64,000 nucleotides of DNA from Cynocephalus volans (GCF_027409185.1 NC_084466.1:72522501-72586500), one strand, 5' to 3'. Numbered from the stretch's first letter, positions 24,331 through 38,790 are shown. Numbers and translations are program-made. Notes: generated by a model not told the origin, from the letters alone.

Positions 24331-26792
24331 ATTATTGTTACCATCATCATCATCATCATTTTAGAACCACGTATGCTAATTTGGTCTATATCTAAAGATT
24401 CACTGTTGTATCATGCTTCCAAATTGTGATGATTAGGTTTCAAACACAGGGCAGAAACTTGCTGAATTCTGGGAATGTGAGGAAGCCTCTGAGGAAAAGC
24501 TTCCTATATATCTGCCCGATGAGTAGGAGGGTTGTGAATTTATGAAAGGTTGGATGGAGCCAGGAAACTTGAGCATGACTTCAGAGTTACCTAAAAGTCA
24601 AGAGAGAGGAAATGGCCCAGGCCTGCAAGACTACAGAAAAGCTAAAATAAGTATCATCTAAACACACTATGAATCTTCAAATAAAATGTGGTTTCTCTCT
24701 GAATAAAGAGAGAGAAGGAAAAATCATGATAAAGGGAAATGATTAGAGACGGCATAATAGAGAATATACAATTTTCTCTGGGCTATTCTAGGGAGTATGT
24801 TTTCAGAAGAGAGAGAGTATTGAAATTCAGCATTGTCAGAGTAAATTTTAGCAGGATCTCTGTTCGCCTAAGTCACACTGTCTCTTAAAACATGAGGTAA
24901 AGTAGATCAAGATTATTTGACTACTATTAAGGAAAAGACTGCCACCTGGTGAATATTTGAGGCTTTTAAAAATACTTGTATTAGTTTCAAACATTTGGCA
25001 CAAACTTAAAAGTGATAGTCACATACTTTATATTATTTTTCATTATTTTTCAGTAGATTACAATTTTTCACTGTGCAATATTAGCAGAGATTTTATGAAA
25101 ACACCATGAATCACAAGTTTCCATTAAATTTGTCCATTTTTACCTGATTTTTTTAACTGGTACAAATGCATTTTTTATGTCATCTAACTCATGTGAAAAG
25201 TAACCAAAAAAAAAAAAAAAAAAAAGCAAACAAAATTTTATTAGCCATCATAATCTATATTTTGCGGGGTTTCTTTTTTACTCAATTGTCAAGCAAAATG
25301 GCAAAAATTATATTTTAGGATTAATATAATGCCAATATATACTGTTCATTGCAAATCAGATCCAACAAGCAAAAAAAGCAGATGAAAGTCATTTTTTAAT
25401 GTATAACTAGTGCTCTGATGGGAGTCTGTTTTAATTTTCCCTACGATTTAGCTTTTTCTGTGTTTTTTAACTGGAACATGAGAGATAGGAAATTAATCCC
25501 CAATTTTTTTTCCTTCTAGTAAAATATTGCCCCCCCATCCTGACATATATAATATATATTTGAAAATGTATTTTTGCACTTGAAAATAAAGGTTAAGAAG
25601 TCTCTTAACTGGTTGCTGCAGAACTTACACATTGCTGAAACAGTTCATTCTTGAATGTAAAGATTCGAGTTCACTGATAAAGGAATTCAATGTAGGAGGG
25701 GGAATAAAGCCACTCTTCTTTCCCTTTGTATGTGCATCTCTTAACATCAAGTCTTCAGTTGTGGGCAGCGTGAAACCATCATTCTACCAGGAGGTATGAG
25801 GGTGCCCATCTATCACTTTTCTCCTGTCTAGAAAGCCCCACTACATGATGACATGGCTTACCACGTGTCTTTTTTCATTTGCTTCACACAGTCAATTCGT
25901 AGAGTTTTTCCAAGTCTTGTTTCAGTTATCTTTGTACAATCTTAGAAGAGAAATAGTTTGGAAAAACAACTTATTTCGGTAGCATTTCTTACTTTTATAG
26001 CCATGTTTTTAATCCTGCAGACTAAGGCTTTGTGATCTCACCTTTCCTAAAATACTTACCAATCAGTAGTGTTATTGGTAGATCATATTGTGATCCTCAT
26101 TTACTTTAACTTGTTAATTCTTCTTAATGGAGCTTTTTTCACTTTAATTCGTTTCCTCCGGTGAATACTAATATATAAATATATAAACTCATTAGCTTTT
26201 CATGTTGCATTTGAGTCTTTTAAAATAAAACCATTGTTTAGTTCATTGTACTGTGATGGTCTTTGAAGGTTCAGTGTCTTAACAAACTCATGAATACCAA
26301 TCCATTTGCTAGGCACAAATTACACTCCTAACTAAATCTTAGTCTTTTCTTTTTTTTCCACTGGCTACATAATTCTTTGTTCATCCCAAGTATTCAGTAA
26401 CAGTTTATGGAATGGATAAGTAGATGGATAAATATGACAGGTCAAAAAAAAAAAATCCATCATCATACGTGAAAATAGAATCAGGCAAAGAACAAACTGG
26501 AAAGATAAAGTCAAACGTCAAAGAGCTTATGGGCTTTAGTGAAGGTAAAAATTCTGATTTACATTATTTTTAGAATCAAATTATCACCTTTGTTAAAGAA
26601 TTGTCTGGGAATGTATTTTCTTTGCAATTTGGCCTCTACTTCACCATAGTGCTACGTAGGATGGTAAGTAGGGTATAGCGTTCTGAGGAGCCTTCCGTAC
26701 CTTGAAAAGCCAAAGTCCCACATAGAACATGCAGTTGTTCTCACAGGGCTCACAGTATTTCCATAAAAGCCTTTATTAAAAAATATATGATG

Positions 26793-26922
26793 TTGGGCCG
26801 AGCCCGTGGCGCACTCGGGAGAGTGCAGCGCTGGGAGCGCAGCGACGCTCCCGCCGCGGGTTCGGATCCTATATAGGACTGGCCGGTGCACTCACTGGCT
26901 GAGTGCCGGTCACGAAAAAGAC

Positions 26923-26944
<22 letters not shown>
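26793..26944 (+). mobile_element. CYN-type tRNA-Ile SINE, short form
   Basis: A tRNA-like head is followed by a box-B-like gggttcggatcc, a linker (tatataggact), the 5' part of a second tRNA-like unit and an A-rich tail. The TSD aaaaaatatatgatg is at 26778-26792 and 26945-26959, inserted at a TT/AAAA site. Translated frames across this element are artefacts of the SINE. Confidence 0.9.
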
Positions 26945-26954
<10 letters not shown>

Positions 26955-27519
26955 TGATGCACACTCAAAATTTTCTATATAAAATATGAATATACATACT
27001 ATATAAATATTTATACTAAATCGTATATCTCTGGAATAGTGGTCTTTAGGGTGAATTTCTCCTGTTTTACTTTGACATTTAAAAATCTTTAGATAGTAAG
27101 GACATATAGCTTTTGAGGTAGGAAAAAGTAAATGCTGACTGAAGGAATATAATGCCTATGTACACCACAACAGCAAAAGGCACGGATAAGAAGGAAATCA
27201 TTAAATATACAGGCATGTTAGGCATAAATATAAAGTTGTTGCTTTGGAAACCTTTAATTATACTGTCATAATAATCAGTGAAATGTACATAAAATTCAAG
27301 AATTTTACACCCACACAAGAGGTCAGTTTTTTTAGTATTCATAAATTAAATATCAAATTTTATTTAATATTCTTAAATTTAATTTCCTATTATTAATGGA
27401 AAAATGAAACCCACAATTACAGTTATTTTCCGTACCCTCATTGTTACTATTGTAGGAGTAAAGCTCGTGCTGTCTTCCTTGCATTTGTAAGTCACTCTCA
27501 CACTGCCTAAGCACTTGCA

Positions 27520-27640
27520 TCATATTAAGGTCACTTGATCCTGCAAGTAGACAGGCAGTGTTGTTACCTCTCAAAGGGAAGCTGGCAAATCATGTGCTCC
27601 AGACCATACAGCTAGTTAGTAGATGAACCAAGATCACCTA
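27520..27640 (-). mobile_element. MIR SINE, antisense
   Basis: The stretch containing gttacctctcaaagggaagc and catacagctagttagtagat matches the antisense MIR order. Confidence 0.5.
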
Positions 27641-27913
27641 TTTCCTCAATTCCTTTTAAAGTAACTGATCCAACCACATCTGTAATAGCCAGGCATTCAG
27701 ACTTTCTGCCCTACACGTGTGCCCCTACTAATTCGCAGCTGCTCATGCCTTCTTAGCTTGATCTACTGGTCCCATATTTTCACTTTGCCTCCCCTCATTC
27801 CAGTTCCTACATTGGCATTTTGCACCAGCACGTTTTATCATTAGGACACATCATCGATGTAATTCTGCTGCATCTCTCCCTGGCAAAAAGGATCTATATA
27901 AAGCTTTTAATTA

Positions 27914-28231
27914 CAGTCATTCTTCAATATTGGTTCCAGAACCCTCTGCTATAACAAGATCAGCAGATGCACAAGTTCCTGATACAAAATAGCATGGTAT
28001 TTGCATATAACCTACACACATCCTCTCCTCTACTTTAAATCATCTGTAGATTACTTATAATATCTAACACAATGTAAATGTTATGTAAATAATTGTTGTA
28101 CTGTATTGTTTTTTACTTGCTTTTTTTTTTTTTTTTAGTGTTGTACAGTTATTTTTTACTAATTTTTTTTCTGAATATTTTGATTGGTTAAATCTGCAGA
28201 TGTGGAACCTGGAGATACAGAAAGCCGAGTG
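27914..28231 (+). mobile_element. MER2-type (Tigger-group) DNA transposon remnant
   Basis: Ends cagtcattcttcaatatt and tacagaaagccgagtg are imperfect inverted repeats, with TA on both sides (27912-27913 and 28232-28233). The interior has the MER2 landmarks: tggtatttgcatataaccta, ctttaaatcatctgtagatt, then aatgtaaatgttatgtaaat. The length of about 318 bp is close to the usual non-autonomous element. A poly(T) stretch near 28120-28136 has expanded. Confidence 0.85.
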
Positions 28232-29149
28232 TACCTTTTCTGTTGAATAAGTACTGTGACTGAGAAAATCTCTTCAGATAAACTTTCTGTATTTAGCACA
28301 GATTTGTTTTAAGTTTAAGTATTGGTAACAGTATGTGATAGTGTATTACCATATTAGATTGGGGAGGTCTCATTCTCTATACTTCCACATTCTCCATATG
28401 TTAAGTGTTCTGCAATCAAAATGGGTTAATATATGGGGATTCATGTCATTTGTCCCTGCCTTCCTTCCACTCATGCTCCATCCAAGTTGAAGGACAAGAT
28501 AGTTCTATATTTCCCACAGTCCTAAGAGTCTCAGGCTACTTGAAAAATACAGGCAGTCTTGATAATATCTGTTTAAATTTAATAAATACTAAGATATATT
28601 CATTTCACGATGCCTTCATTGGAAACTCAAAACACAGGATTTGACATAATTATATCTGTTTCCTTTCATTCCTATAAATCTACATTAATTCATGCACAGC
28701 ACACTAAACAAACCTAATGAAGAAAAATATAAGGGAAAAAGTGAAGATTAATTTTGGAATGATTTTTAACCTCTGAAAGATTTGTCTTATCTAAAAATAA
28801 ACTATCTCTATAACATTTTAACAGTGTGTGTTTTGTTGTATATTTAAAATAAAAATATAAAATGAAAAACAACTAGAAAAGAGGAATTTATAAAACGTAT
28901 GACAAAACTGATAAAAATAATTCTATTTAGCACTGAATAATAAATCAGTAAAAGACAATATAGCAACCATGCAATATTCTATATTTAACACTCCGTCTAT
29001 AAAGCACCCTTCATTTTTGTTGGAACTAAATCCTTTTGGAAAAGCAATGTAGCAATGTTTAGTGAAAGGAAAATCAAAGAAGAAAAGGTATTTATTTTTA
29101 TACACTCATTCTTTCATTTATTCAAAATGGAGAAAATATTTACATACAT

Positions 29150-30200
29150 TATAAAAATGTAGGTGCTGATTAAGTAAATTACAGTGTATCTTTAATTAAA
29201 ATATTGTACAACCATCAAAGTGATGTTTTAAAATACTTAAAATCTATCAAGGGATAAATGCATATCAAATAACAATGGAATTCTATATAGATTAAAAATG
29301 ATAATATTGCAATCAATTTAAAACATTAATGAACACAATCTCTTGTGAAGGCTGGGGTTTGTTTGCGGACAGGAATTTATAAGCTTAAAAGCAGAGCAGA
29401 TGGTTAGCCCATTACGAACCCCTATTTTAATGAGTTAGTGTCTAAGCTACACTGAGCAATGTTGAGGAAAAGACTGATAGATCTGAGTATCAAGATAATA
29501 GTAATATTAAAAATCTTTGTAATAAAAATGCACACAGAAATTAAAACCTGACAAAATAATTGAAATTAATGTGATAGACCAAAAAGATCAATATATTTAG
29601 GACATAATAATTTTAAAAAAATAGGTGAGCCTTACTATTCGAGGAACATATTATTCCAATCTTTCACAAACATTTCTAATTTTATGAGACTAGTATAACT
29701 TTAACATCAAAACCAAAAGTGGACAATATGAGAAAGGAAAATTATGCTCATTTCACTCAAAAATATAAATGCAAAAACCATAAAATATTTTTAAAAATCT
29801 ACTGATGCAATATACTATATTAACAATAGGTAAAAGTAGAAAGAAGCATACGCTTCTCACTAGATGCTACAAAAAAAAAGTATTTGATAAAATTTATAGT
29901 TATTCGTTATGGCGGGTGGGGGGAAACCTTAGCAAACCAGGAAAGGAACAGACCAAAGACCTTCCTTAACTTGATTAAGAGAATCTAACAAAACCCCTAT
30001 GGTTTATATTATTCTGAATACTGAAACATAACAAAACATTCATGTTGTTATCAGTAACAAAATAAGGTTTCTCATTATCAACCCCTTCCATGCAACATTC
30101 TACTGGAGGCCATAGTTTGAACAACAACAAAAAGTAAAAATAAAAGATATTAAGACTGAAAGTGTTAAAAAGCATATTCAGATTTTTTTACATAAAACCA
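29150..30200 (+). mobile_element. Old L1 (L1M-type) ORF2 fragment, sense
   Basis: This A-rich strand keeps the order of L1 reverse-transcriptase coding sequence in decayed form: aacatcaaaaccaaaagtgg, then ggaaaattatgctcatttca, the resembling tatttgataaaattta block, and ttccttaacttgattaagag. Stops and frameshifts occur throughout. The boundaries are approximate, and the part before 29600 is weaker. Confidence 0.55.
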
Positions 30201-30469
30201 AAATGTAATTGACAAATAAATGATTATAATTGATAAGAAAGTTTTACAAAGTATGTAAGTAATATAAGTATATAATAACAACCAGGATGCATTTTAGATA
30301 CCAGAGTTGGTCCATAGGTTATGAACTCTAGCCTGAGCAAATTAGAATTTAAAATTGCATATGGATATATAATTATACAAATAAATATACATAATAGATA
30401 CATATAAAAAGAGTATTTTCAACAGTAACAAAAATACAAATTGTCTAGACTATCTCTAACACAATATTG

Positions 30470-32765
30470 TGCAGAAGTTCCAAGAGGAAGTTTATGAAAC
30501 TTTATTGAAAGCCCCTTCACTCCTGACTGAAGTCAGAGTCTCTCTTGCAGCATCCATCGTCATTGTACCATCGGGCTTTGTTCTTCGCAGGGTCTTTGTA
30601 CCATTGTCTGTTCTTTTTAACACTCCACTCCCCAGTTGTAGTGTTCTACAGACTCTCATTGCTGGAAGATTTTAGCCTCAGACTTACTGTCACACTCTTC
30701 AACAATGATCTTGTCCAAATTCTCTGGTTGTGTACATGGATAACACAGGAATTACCCGGCTTCTCTTAACTTACTTTCCTTCTTCCCAATTATCCGCTTT
30801 ACCTCAGCCACCTGGTCCCATGGCCACACCCAGAATTGGTATTATTAACTATGCTACCTCCCAGGTCATGATTTCTCCCCTACTCACTCTATCTAGTACT
30901 CATACTCTAACCTTTTCTCAGACCCTCACCTCTTGTGGTGTCGCTTTCCTGATTAAAGTTCAATAGTCCACCATTGCTGCCTTTCCTTGCAGCTGAGAAG
31001 TTTTCTGTTATTCCTTTTCTAATACTACCTGATAAAATTCCTTTTCTGGTTTAGTCCAATCTCTGTCTACTCTGTGCCCGTGCTCAGACTGCTAGAAAGG
31101 GCTAAAGAGCAGCATACAATTGTTTCAGCTAGTTTCACTTGGCATGGCCGTGAAGTGCATGTGGGTAGTCGGTGGTGCCCAGCTATTCTAGATGATTAGT
31201 TCATTCTTTTCTGTCTTCCCTTGAACAGCCAACAAGTCCATGACTCTTTCTCTCTCTTCTTTCTCAGGCAATGCCTGATGCCCTTGTTTCCTATTTTACT
31301 AAGAAAATTGAATCCAACATGAGAGAACTTCCATATGATTCCACCACCATAGCCACCAACTTACCTACACATGTGCCTTAGTGTTCGAGGATTTCACATG
31401 CTCCTTATTCTTCTCCTATTTCACCATCTCTTTTCTCAATATCCTTTACTGATCCTTCTTGTCTTCTTTACCTCAAATTTTTGAAATGTCAGAGGGCTCA
31501 AATTTCTAACTTCTGTTTTTTTTATATACACTCCCTTCTCACTTGCTAAGTGACATTCAGGTCCATGGCTTTAAATACTATCTGTATGCTGATGAATGTC
31601 AAATGTATAATCTCCAGATTTCTAATGCTATCTCAAATCTAACATGCAAAAAACAGAACTTAATCTTCATCACATCCCAAAACCTCTTCTCTCAGTGTGC
31701 TCCCAGTAATTTGCAGCTCTATCATTCCAGGTCTGGGTACTTAGGCACCGTTGACCTCCCTTTTTGACCTTACGTTTCACATCCAACATTCAGTCCATTA
31801 GCAGATTCTATTGGCTTTACCTTCATAATATATGCAGTATTGGACCACTTTCTCAAACTCTCCACTGCAATTTCTCTAGAACTCTTGCCTTGAATAATGC
31901 CATGCTCCTCATTAGTTTGTCATGCTCCCACCCTGTTCTCTTTAGTCCATTCTCAATACAACAGCCACATTGGCCCTATTAAAGGTGGTCATATGATGCC
32001 ATCCCTCTGCTCAAAATGTTCCAATGCCTTTTCATCTCACAAAGAGTAAAAGCCAGGGTTGTTAAAATGGATTAAAATTCATTTGCTGGGCCGAGCCTGT
32101 GGCGCACTCGGGAGAGTGCCGCGCTGGGAGCGCAGCGACGCTCCCGCCGCGGGTTCGGATCCTATACAGGGATGGCCGGTGCACTCACTGGCTGAGTGCC
32201 AGTCAAGAAAAAGCCACAAAAAAAAAAAAAAAAAAAATTCATTTGCTGTTCCTCACCTGCTACTTTTAAAAAAACAAAACAAAACAAACAAACAAAAAAG
32301 AACCTTGTTCTGTACCCCTCTTTTACTTGCAGACTGTACTCATATCAAATTAGCCAAAACCCTAACCTAAGCATGCTCATGCCTCAGGATCTTTGCACTT
32401 GATATCTCCACTTCCAGGAATGCTTTGCCCTTAGATATAAGATTAGCTTGACCCCTCACATTCTTCAAACTTCTGTTCAAGTACCATTATCTCAGCAAGA
32501 CATCCTTCAAGCTTATAGAGTGCAGTATTCTCTCCTTACCTCTGGCGCTCTTTGCATCCTCTTACTCCATTGTAGTTCTTGCTACGGCCTTTACAACTTG
32601 ACATTAGTCTGTTCATTGATTTAGTCATTCACTTGTTCACTCATGTCATGTGTCTTTCTCTCCGCTCTCCTTCTTGAATGTAAGTTGAATGAAGGCAAGG
32701 ATTGTGTCTGTTATGTACATTGCTGTGTTTCCTAAACATTGACGAGTGAGTGGCTTAAAACGGGT
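30470..32765 (+). mobile_element. Long ancient LINE tract, L2-like 3' region, split by a SINE
   Basis: The clearest L2 3' part is 32380-32765: ctcaggatctttgcacttga, ttccaggaatgctttgccct, then aatgaaggcaaggattgtgt. Upstream, from about 30470 to 32073, the pyrimidine-rich sequence has the same character (ttccaatgccttttcatctc, then acaaagagtaaaagccaggg) and may belong to the same element or another ancient LINE. It is interrupted by the CYN SINE at 32089-32233. Confidence 0.5.
32089..32233 (+). mobile_element. CYN-type tRNA-Ile SINE, short form
   Basis: Same build as the copy at 26793. The TSD aaaattcatttgctg is at 32074-32088 and 32234-32248, inserted at a perfect TT/AAAA L1-endonuclease site. 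The tail begins gccacaaaaa. Intact TSDs and few differences from the other short copies suggest a relatively recent insertion. Confidence 0.92.
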
Positions 32766-32849
32766 GCTGAAAGGTACTATTGATTATAATAATCATAAGA
32801 GATTATGGTTTATTGAATATTATGTATATGATATTTTTATATTAATCAT

Positions 32850-33000
32850 TACTTTTAATCATTAAAAGAACTCTAAGAGATAATAACTATAATTATCGCC
32901 ATTTTATAGAAGAGAAAATTGTAGTTTTTTGTGTGGGAGAGGGATGTTTAAATAACATTCCCAAAGCTACAAATGATTAATAGTACAACTAATATCCATG
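32850..33000 (-). mobile_element. MIR SINE, antisense
   Basis: attatcgccattttatagaa, then ttaaataacattcccaaagc, in antisense MIR order. Confidence 0.55.
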
Positions 33001-34049
33001 TATATACACTACCATCCAAAGAAAATAGTTGTGGAAGTCACAAGACTAGTAAGTTTTAAAAAGGAGACAGTGATAAGCACAGTGATATGAAATAAAAACT
33101 AGAATTAATGTGGAATTCTTAATTCATGAGATTAAGTTCAAAATTGGCCCATTAGCCATATTTTCAACAAACAAACATTTCACTTAAATGTCATTTAATA
33201 GATTCTCTTTCAATGTAATATATGTGTGTATAGTTTTCAAAATTAAAATCAAAGTGAATTCTGTGAACTAAACAATCTGGATGTTAGTGATAGTAACCCT
33301 CGAATTACTTTAATGATCCAACCTCAGCCAAGCTGGCAGTGATTTAAAGTTGCTATTTGTTTGATGTCTCCTTAGAAGCTGAAATATATTTCTCCGCTTA
33401 TTTATCCAGTATACAGATAATATTTAATAGTGTTATTTATTATGTATCAGTAGCAGTGCACAATAAAGAGGCACATGCCATTTCAGGAGATACACAGCTT
33501 AAGTTTTCAGAAGCAAAGAGCATGCATTCTACACTACAACATCTACACTTGCTAAACTGGCTTGCCAGGCAATTATTGCTCCACCTTTCAGATGAATCAA
33601 GCCCCGTGATTGGGACTGTGTTTATGTGAGGGGAAACAAATGAATCTGGAAATCCTAAACAAGACAGTTTTCTGGTCTTTCTCCTAACAGTCCTAGGATT
33701 GTCACACCACACTAGTATCTCCCTGTCATTTAGTGATTTGGCGATGACAACATAATTTCATGTTTAATCTTCACCACAAGACTGTGGGATTTAACTTGAA
33801 GAAATCTTTGATATGCATTTCTTCAGTTCTTATCCTGTAGTGAGAAATATCTCAAATGAATGTCCCCATTTGAAAATTGGAAAGTGGAAATGCAGAGAAT
33901 TTAACTGGCTTTGTCATTTTCACACTGCTAAAAATGATTGAGGCAGGATTTAATGCATATCTTCTTACTCTTGATGCCTGAGCTATTTCCAGGATGTCAC
34001 AGCTACCTTACCTGGAAGACATAGAGTCTATTTATTGATGAAGAATTTA

Positions 34050-34245
34050 GATTCTGGCATTAGGCTGTTTGGATTTCTGTATGACAATGGGCCAGTTAGT
34101 TAATTTCTCAAAGGTCTATCATCCTCATTTGTAAAAAGAGGATAATAATAATACTAACCTCCAAAAATGATTTTGAGGATTAACTAAAATGAGACATAAT
34201 AAGCCCCTAGCACAGGGCATGGTGTGTGGTAAGTGTTTCACACGG
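34050..34245 (+). mobile_element. MIR SINE, sense
   Basis: tggcattaggctgtttggat, gacaatgggccagttagtta, then cctcatttgtaaaaagagga and cacagggcatggtgtgtggt: near full-length MIR order. Confidence 0.75.
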
Positions 34246-35349
34246 GTTAGCTGTTGCTTATGTCATTATCATCAGACTCCAAGTATATTCACATTTAAGG
34301 TATCAGATGGTCCAAATGGTTTCTACCAGATCTTTGTTCATTTGGTTCAAGTGTGTACCATCTTTCTAAAATAAATCCGTCATCTAAATTATCCTAGAGT
34401 TGTATTTACAATGTACCCCGTACATCTTTTAAAATGAATACTATCACTTTGCTGATATTTTTAATCCAAATTAGACTTTAAATAGACTTACAATAAAAAG
34501 ATATAGTCAATGCAATTAAAATGAATATTATTAACTTTACAAAAAGTAGAAATAGTTATAGATACTAACTTATTCATATTTATACTGATGCATCACTAAT
34601 CAGAGCTTGGGTGAAGTTAAAAGTACTTTGTCATGAGAGTATTTTGTGATAGGAGCCCTTCATGGAGATAAGGGAATAAGGAATTGTATCTTATGCATCT
34701 GCCCTTCTCACTATTCCCACAATAAAATGGATCTACCCTCAGTGAATCATTGTGCACTATATGCACATGTTGAAACAACACATTGTACATCACAAAAATT
34801 ACATAAAATTGAAAAAAAATAATAAAAATGGATGTTTCTCTCTTCTTGTAGAAAAGTAATAGTAATACCTTTCCTTTCACCTGCCTCTACTAAAGGCAAA
34901 AAAGACAGCTAATGATAGTGTAATTTTATAAAAAATCATCATAGAAATTATAATACTTGAGCTGGGTTCTGAATGTTTGGCAGAAGTGGATACGTGGGAT
35001 GGAAAAGGCACAAGCTTACAAAAAACTATGAATGGAAAGTTTGATGCTGAAATAATCAGTCCATGGCATGCACTCTGAGATGCAGCACAAGGCAGATTTT
35101 AATATACAGGGTCAACCTGATTGCAGAGGTCTTTGTTCATCAAATAAAGTAGTTAATAGGTAATAGCATAACAACAAGGACAGTGTTTGATATAATGTAG
35201 ATTCTCAACTAATGTTTAAATAGCCTAAAATAAGGAGGCTTTATATAAATAATTATGCTACAACACTTCGCCACGACAAAATGAAACCTCAGGAGCGTCC
35301 CTGCAGAATGATACGTACAATGTTCTTTCTAATTCAGATATTTAATGGC

Positions 35350-36620
35350 TTCATAATATTTCATACGGAGACATGTCACAATTTGTTCAAAATTTTCTCT
35401 TCTGAAAAACATTTAGGTGATGTCCAAATTTCTATGACAATGATGAAATAAACATAAAGAGATATTCTCACAGTGCCAGCTTTTTTGTGGGAAAGGTACC
35501 TAGAGTGAGTCTGTGGGTCTCAGGATTTATGTGAGAACCAGATACTTTCCAGAAAGGCTGTAATCATTTACATTCTTAAACTTTTCAATGAATGAGAAAG
35601 ACTATTTCACAGCTCTTCGAATTGGCAATATGATGGACGAAAAATTATATTTCAGTATTATTTTAATTCTCTTTTCCTTGACATAATGAGAAAGGTCATC
35701 ATTTCTTATATTTCTGACCCTTTGATTCTCCTGTGGAATACCTGTTTATAATTGTCCATTTATCCATTGAGTTGCTTTTAACTTTCTTTTATCAAGTTCT
35801 AAGTAAAAGAAAGATTCTATTGAAATGGTATTAAATGCATACATTTATTTTAAGAAAATTGACATAATTATGATATTAAGTCTTTCTTCCCAGGAACATA
35901 TTTTCCCATATTTTGGATCTGATTTTATGCCCTGTGACAAGGTTTAGTTTTTCTTCTAGTAGGTTTTAATTTTTTCTTTAATATATTTTGTCACTGTTAA
36001 TAAAGTCCAGTTTTTTCATTCTATATGTAATCAGTTTTGTTTATAACTTGTATTGCTAATATGGAGAAAATTATGGATTTTTGTATGTGTATGTTGTATT
36101 AAGCTTTATTAATTCTTCTGAGTCTCTTGGCTTTTCAAAATGTGTGACCATGTAATCTTCCAAACAGAGACAAGTTTGTCATGTTTCTTAAGGTTTTTCT
36201 TGATAATTTTGTTCTCTAATCTTATTACATTAGGCAGAAACTCCAAAATAATAATTAATAAAAATAGTAAGAATAAATATTTTGATCTTATTTCAATTTT
36301 AATGGGAAACATTTCCAGTTTTTATTATGAATTTTGTGATTGGTTTTTGGTAAATAATCCTTATCATATTTAGGAATAGTGATGGATTTTATCAAAGTGT
36401 ATCAAAGTACATTGTCATCTTTTTAAGTACACTGTCATTGCATTTAAAAATTATTTGTGTAAGGCATTATAGTTAAAAATATCATAATAATGAAAGGAAT
36501 TTGCATTTCTGAAATAAGCCCTGCATTCACATTGTATTTTATTCTTTTCACATAATGTTGCATTCAACGTGTTAACAACTATTTTAATGGTCTTCTTTCT
36601 AGAGAAACTTTAATTTCATT
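35350..36620 (-). mobile_element. Old L1 (L1M-type) fragment, antisense
   Basis: The T-rich strand keeps antisense L1 ORF2 order: gtaatcttccaaacagagac, then tattttgatcttatttc, gggaaacatttccagttttt and ttctttctagagaaacttt. The first part (35380-35700) resembles the region nearer the L1 3' end. It is heavily decayed with approximate ends. Confidence 0.5.
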
Positions 36621-38344
36621 TTTCTTTTTGTTTTCATCCTTGTCTTAGAAGAGTATTTCTTACTTTTTAGCATCTACGATTTTGATTATTTTTTGCTCAG
36701 TTAAAATACAAATGTAAAGGAGAGAACCACAACAAAGAAAAAGAACAATAATATTTATTATTACACTAATGTGAGTAGGCCAGTGCTCCTAATTGAAAGA
36801 CAAAGCCACACATATCAGCTAAATTAAGGAAGATCAGTGTTGAACATAAGAGTATCAGTAAAATAAAGTGATATTTTGTCTCTTTATTCTCCAGCCTTGA
36901 ATACTATTCATCAATTCCCAGGTTTCTGTGCAATAGTTAAGAACTGAATTTCAAACTATTAGATACTCTCTTTCTGCTTCAAGAAAAGATATGTCTCTTC
37001 TGCTTTAAATTCCCTTACTTATCCCCTATATTACTAAACCCCAGGCAAAATACAAATAAACATTTGAGTGAACACTAGATATTTCAAGATTCATTGCTCA
37101 ACATTTTTCTCCTTTCTTCCCCACCTATCTAGACATGATTCACATAATATTTGGTTATAGCACCTTCTAGAATATTTGCTCCTGTAGGACATATATGGGT
37201 GGTGTACCTTCTGAATTCTGGTATAGCCACAAATGTCTTTTTAAAATGTTAACAGGAGAGTGATACCTTGGCTGAATGTAGAATTCTTGAGTTACATTCT
37301 TTTTTTGACAATTATCTATAGTTGCAGTTATATTGTCTTGCAGATTTTAATGAGGGCAGATAAGAAGTTTGATGTTAGTTGCATTTCCATTTTTACTTAT
37401 GTATTCTCTATCTCTATCACTTAAATACATTCCCCTTTTTTTAAAAACTTTGGAAGTTTGGGATTTCACTAGGATATGGCATGTCATTGTTTTTATTATT
37501 TTAACCAAAGAACTGATGAATCCTCTCAGTCTACCTTCATTTCCTTAAAATAGGAAAATTTTCTTGCAGTTTGTTCCTCATTTTTGCCTTTTCTCCATCT
37601 GTTCTTTATTTCCTCTTTAAATATCTTTTTTTACATATTAAATCTTCTGGTATTTCTATAAATCTCCAGAGTTTCCCCTCATGAAGTAAATATCTGCGTG
37701 TGTGTGCATGCGTGCTGTGATCTATTTCTTCCTGTTGATATTCTAGGACATTTATATCATAGAACATTCCATCTTTCAAAAAAGATAAATGTATTTTTAA
37801 AAATTTTACATGTGATTCTTTTCTAGAATTCTTTCCAGAAAATCTTTCTTATTTTCTAATTGCCTCTCCTAAAAAACAGCTATCTGCTTAGTGATTTTCG
37901 GTTAAAAATCTCTTGAATCTTCCAATTCCTACTTGAAAAGCTTCTTAACTTAGGGATGCTATAGATAAAATTCAAGGACATATATGAACTAGAATGGATA
38001 AAATTACATCTTTATTTTTACTAACTTCTAAATGGGATACATAATTTTCTTCATTTTGAATGTAGGTCAAAAATTGGTTTTGCTAGCAGTGCCTATGTCT
38101 GTGTCAATAGGTGAAATCACAGATACTTTCCTATTGCATCATTGTTATACCATATATTTAATATATTCATATGGTGATTATTACTGCAAAATTAGTCTAA
38201 TTACCTTCCAGTATATCTTTTTATTTAATGTGTTAATAGAAAAGCATACGTGTTATACATCACATTTGTTTTTAATGTATTTTAACTATATTTATCTACT
38301 TTTTCCTGTGTAACACTGTGCATTTTGCTTAGAAGTATTCTTTC

Positions 38345-38420
38345 TGAATTAGGATTTACAGACTGCTTCAGATTTTCAAAGGAATCCACGGCACACAAAA
38401 ATTTAAGAACCACTGATTTA
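38345..38420. mobile_element. Short MER5/Charlie-like terminal fragment
   Basis: aaatttaagaaccactg resembles a hAT terminal repeat of the MER5/MER20 type. Only one end is visible and the internal match is weak. Confidence 0.3.
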
Positions 38421-38790
38421 GAGCCAAAAATATGTAATGGTTGCCAATTCCTTTTAAGTTGCTTTCTATAATTATTTTCTGAGTCAAGGTTTCCTCAGAT
38501 GTCAGATTAAACTATTAGTGTATTTAAAGTTGTAGCCACTCGAAAGTAGTGGAAGGTACAAGTCTTTAGCTTTGTATCTTAGCCATGAACATAGTGTTAA
38601 ATTATTAGTCCTACAATGAGACCAACAGGGAGTTCCTTTTTCAGTGTAAGTAAAAGTTTGAATTCTGTATAGTCTTTCAAAACAGAAGTTTGGGCCAACA
38701 ATAACAGAGTTGACTTCGGTTAGATAAGATTGTAACCTGACTTATTCAATCATCCATCCATTCATACATCCATTGATTGATTCGTTTATA

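Noticed and set aside
26793..26944. Possible tRNA gene (A-box and B-box-like sequence)
   Set aside because: The cloverleaf does not close, the unit has an A-tail and TSDs, and three similar copies exist, so it is a SINE.
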